Of a stretch of DNA of 64,000 nucleotides, positions 63,068 through 64,000 are shown piece after piece. Source of the DNA: Agelaius tricolor. Lineage: Eukaryota > Chordata > Aves > Passeriformes > Icteridae. A program made the position numbers and the translations under genes. The stretch covers positions 14,352,001 to 14,416,000 of the forward strand of contig JALJCS010000004.1 of NCBI GenBank assembly GCA_023055355.1, read 5' to 3'. The first letter of the stretch is position 1; each line of letters opens with the position of its first letter. Below the pieces are notes generated by a model. The model did no database searches. It saw only the letters and a program-made list of their open reading frames with translations, and had not been told where the DNA came from.

Positions 63068-63106
63068 CCTGTTAATCTTTATATCAGTCCTATAAAGATT
63101 AACAGG
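63068..63106. other. Perfect 16-bp inverted repeat with 7-base loop
   Basis: CCTGTTAATCTTTATA (63068-63083) and TATAAAGATTAACAGG (63091-63106) are exact reverse complements separated by TCAGTCC. Just outside the stem a weaker extension can be drawn (CTTT at 63061-63064 with CAAAAG at 63108-63113, with bulges). There is no TA or other obvious target duplication at its ends and no relation to a known element that I recognise. Possible origins are a template-switch mutation, a very short foldback element, or a small RNA hairpin; the stem is shorter than a typical microRNA precursor. Confidence 0.92.
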
Positions 63107-64000
63107 GCAAAAGAAGTCATCATTACCCCCCTGCAGCAACACCATTCTCCACTCGCTTGTCTGGATATTCCCACACGCGCTGCCCTGACACTTTCAAAGG
63201 AGGAGGTGATGTGCCCACACAGCACAGCTTTGTGTAGCCCAGATTAGGAGTATCTCCCTTATCTTTAACCTGAGCAGCCTCCAATCATTTCAGTTCAGCA
63301 TGCAGCCTAGCTGAAAGGGCTGGCGTGAGCTGCAGTGACATTTCCACCACAGCCACCCTTTTCACATCAGACTGAAGCCCATTAGCTGCTAAACTGGCTA
63401 CTTCCTGGCGCTCAGCTGAAGGAAGCACTTTGTTGGGAATATAATCAATCTTACCACAAAACTGGCTGGTGCTCTCTCAGGTGATTAAACAGTCACATGA
63501 GAGAAAAATGACACAATTCAAGGCTTGCTCTTAACCGAGCTAGGACATGAAAAATGAAAAGTGTCACTGTAGTACTTAAACTCCCTTACATCACCACCCC
63601 CAAAAAGGAGCCATGAAATGCAGCCCCTCTGAAATGGACACATGCATAATTCAAAACATGAGCTGCCTTAAGGAGCAGAACTCTAGGCCCAAGTCTGCTG
63701 AGAATTACAAACAGCACCAGCTTGAGAAGCAATGAGAAGGGCAAATCATTAACAGTGCAAAGAAAATGAAGCACAGGAAAGACTGAGGTTGAGATTACAC
63801 GTCACAATCTGACAATTTAAAAAGCTCTCTTAACAAGTGAACATCCCCAGAAACTCTCATACTTTAAGAAATATCACTAGATTTGTAGCCCTTCTGCTAC
63901 ATAGTCTTCTTATACTTCAGGAATATTCACCCTATGGGACCTCCATGAGGAAGGAGTATAATGCTTTTTAAATAAGCAGAATTCAGAGCAAATTAAGTGT

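Larger units (their letters stand above)
47266..64000 (-). other. NRG1: NRG1 large upstream intron, distal part
   Basis: No exon is recognisable on either strand. The stretch holds two G-quadruplex-type motifs, short tandem duplications, an A-rich tract and a perfect 16-bp inverted repeat, listed separately. A 228-codon plus-strand open frame (61203-61889) and a 161-codon one (62762-63247) have no recognisable domain. The next upstream NRG1 exon must lie beyond 64000. Confidence 0.78.

Noticed and set aside
62762..63247. 161-codon plus-strand open frame
   Set aside because: It runs straight through the 16-bp hairpin and has no recognised domain or signal peptide; probably chance.

Overview
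The window is vertebrate nuclear DNA, almost certainly from a bird. Three small minus-strand exons encode the EGF-like module of neuregulin-1 (NRG1). The first of them matches, as far as I can recall, the chicken ARIA form of NRG1 (Lys-Cys-Asp-Ile-Lys-Gln-Lys-Ala-Phe-Cys). Two truncated CR1 LINE copies, one with the typical avian CR1 3' end, support a bird. I see no bacterial or viral gene, tRNA, rRNA, CRISPR array or protein-coding gene other than NRG1.

The gene reads right to left. The EGF amino-terminal exon (7322 to 7193) supplies four of the six EGF cysteines. A 6.05-kb intron follows, then the alpha exon (1140 to 1073), a 651-base intron, and the beta exon (421 to 363). Alpha and beta begin and end in the same codon phase, so either can supply the last two cysteines; this choice gives the alpha and beta ligand classes. 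If the beta exon's donor is not used, translation continues 11 codons to a stop at 330-328, which is the soluble beta3 tail. The juxtamembrane, transmembrane and cytoplasmic exons lie beyond the left edge. The type III cysteine-rich exon and the immunoglobulin exons were not found and should lie beyond the right edge.

From 7323 to 64000 the sequence is one uninterrupted intron of at least 56.7 kb. It holds a plus-strand CR1 scrap (about 18.0-18.2 kb), a longer minus-strand CR1 tail (about 30.3-31.2 kb), a possible ancient repeat (about 31.7-32.1 kb), several microsatellites, a perfect (CTTCC)44 array at 47046-47265 and a small CpG cluster at 12.7 kb.

The most unusual unexplained structures are a perfect 16-bp inverted repeat with a 7-base loop at 63068-63106, a perfect 22-bp palindrome at 31247-31268, and a group of G-quadruplex-type motifs on the NRG1 sense strand at 46.1, 46.85 and 48.8 kb flanking the (CTTCC)44 tract. 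I did not find a convincing new gene system. Two long open frames (249 and 228 codons) are reported only as observations.
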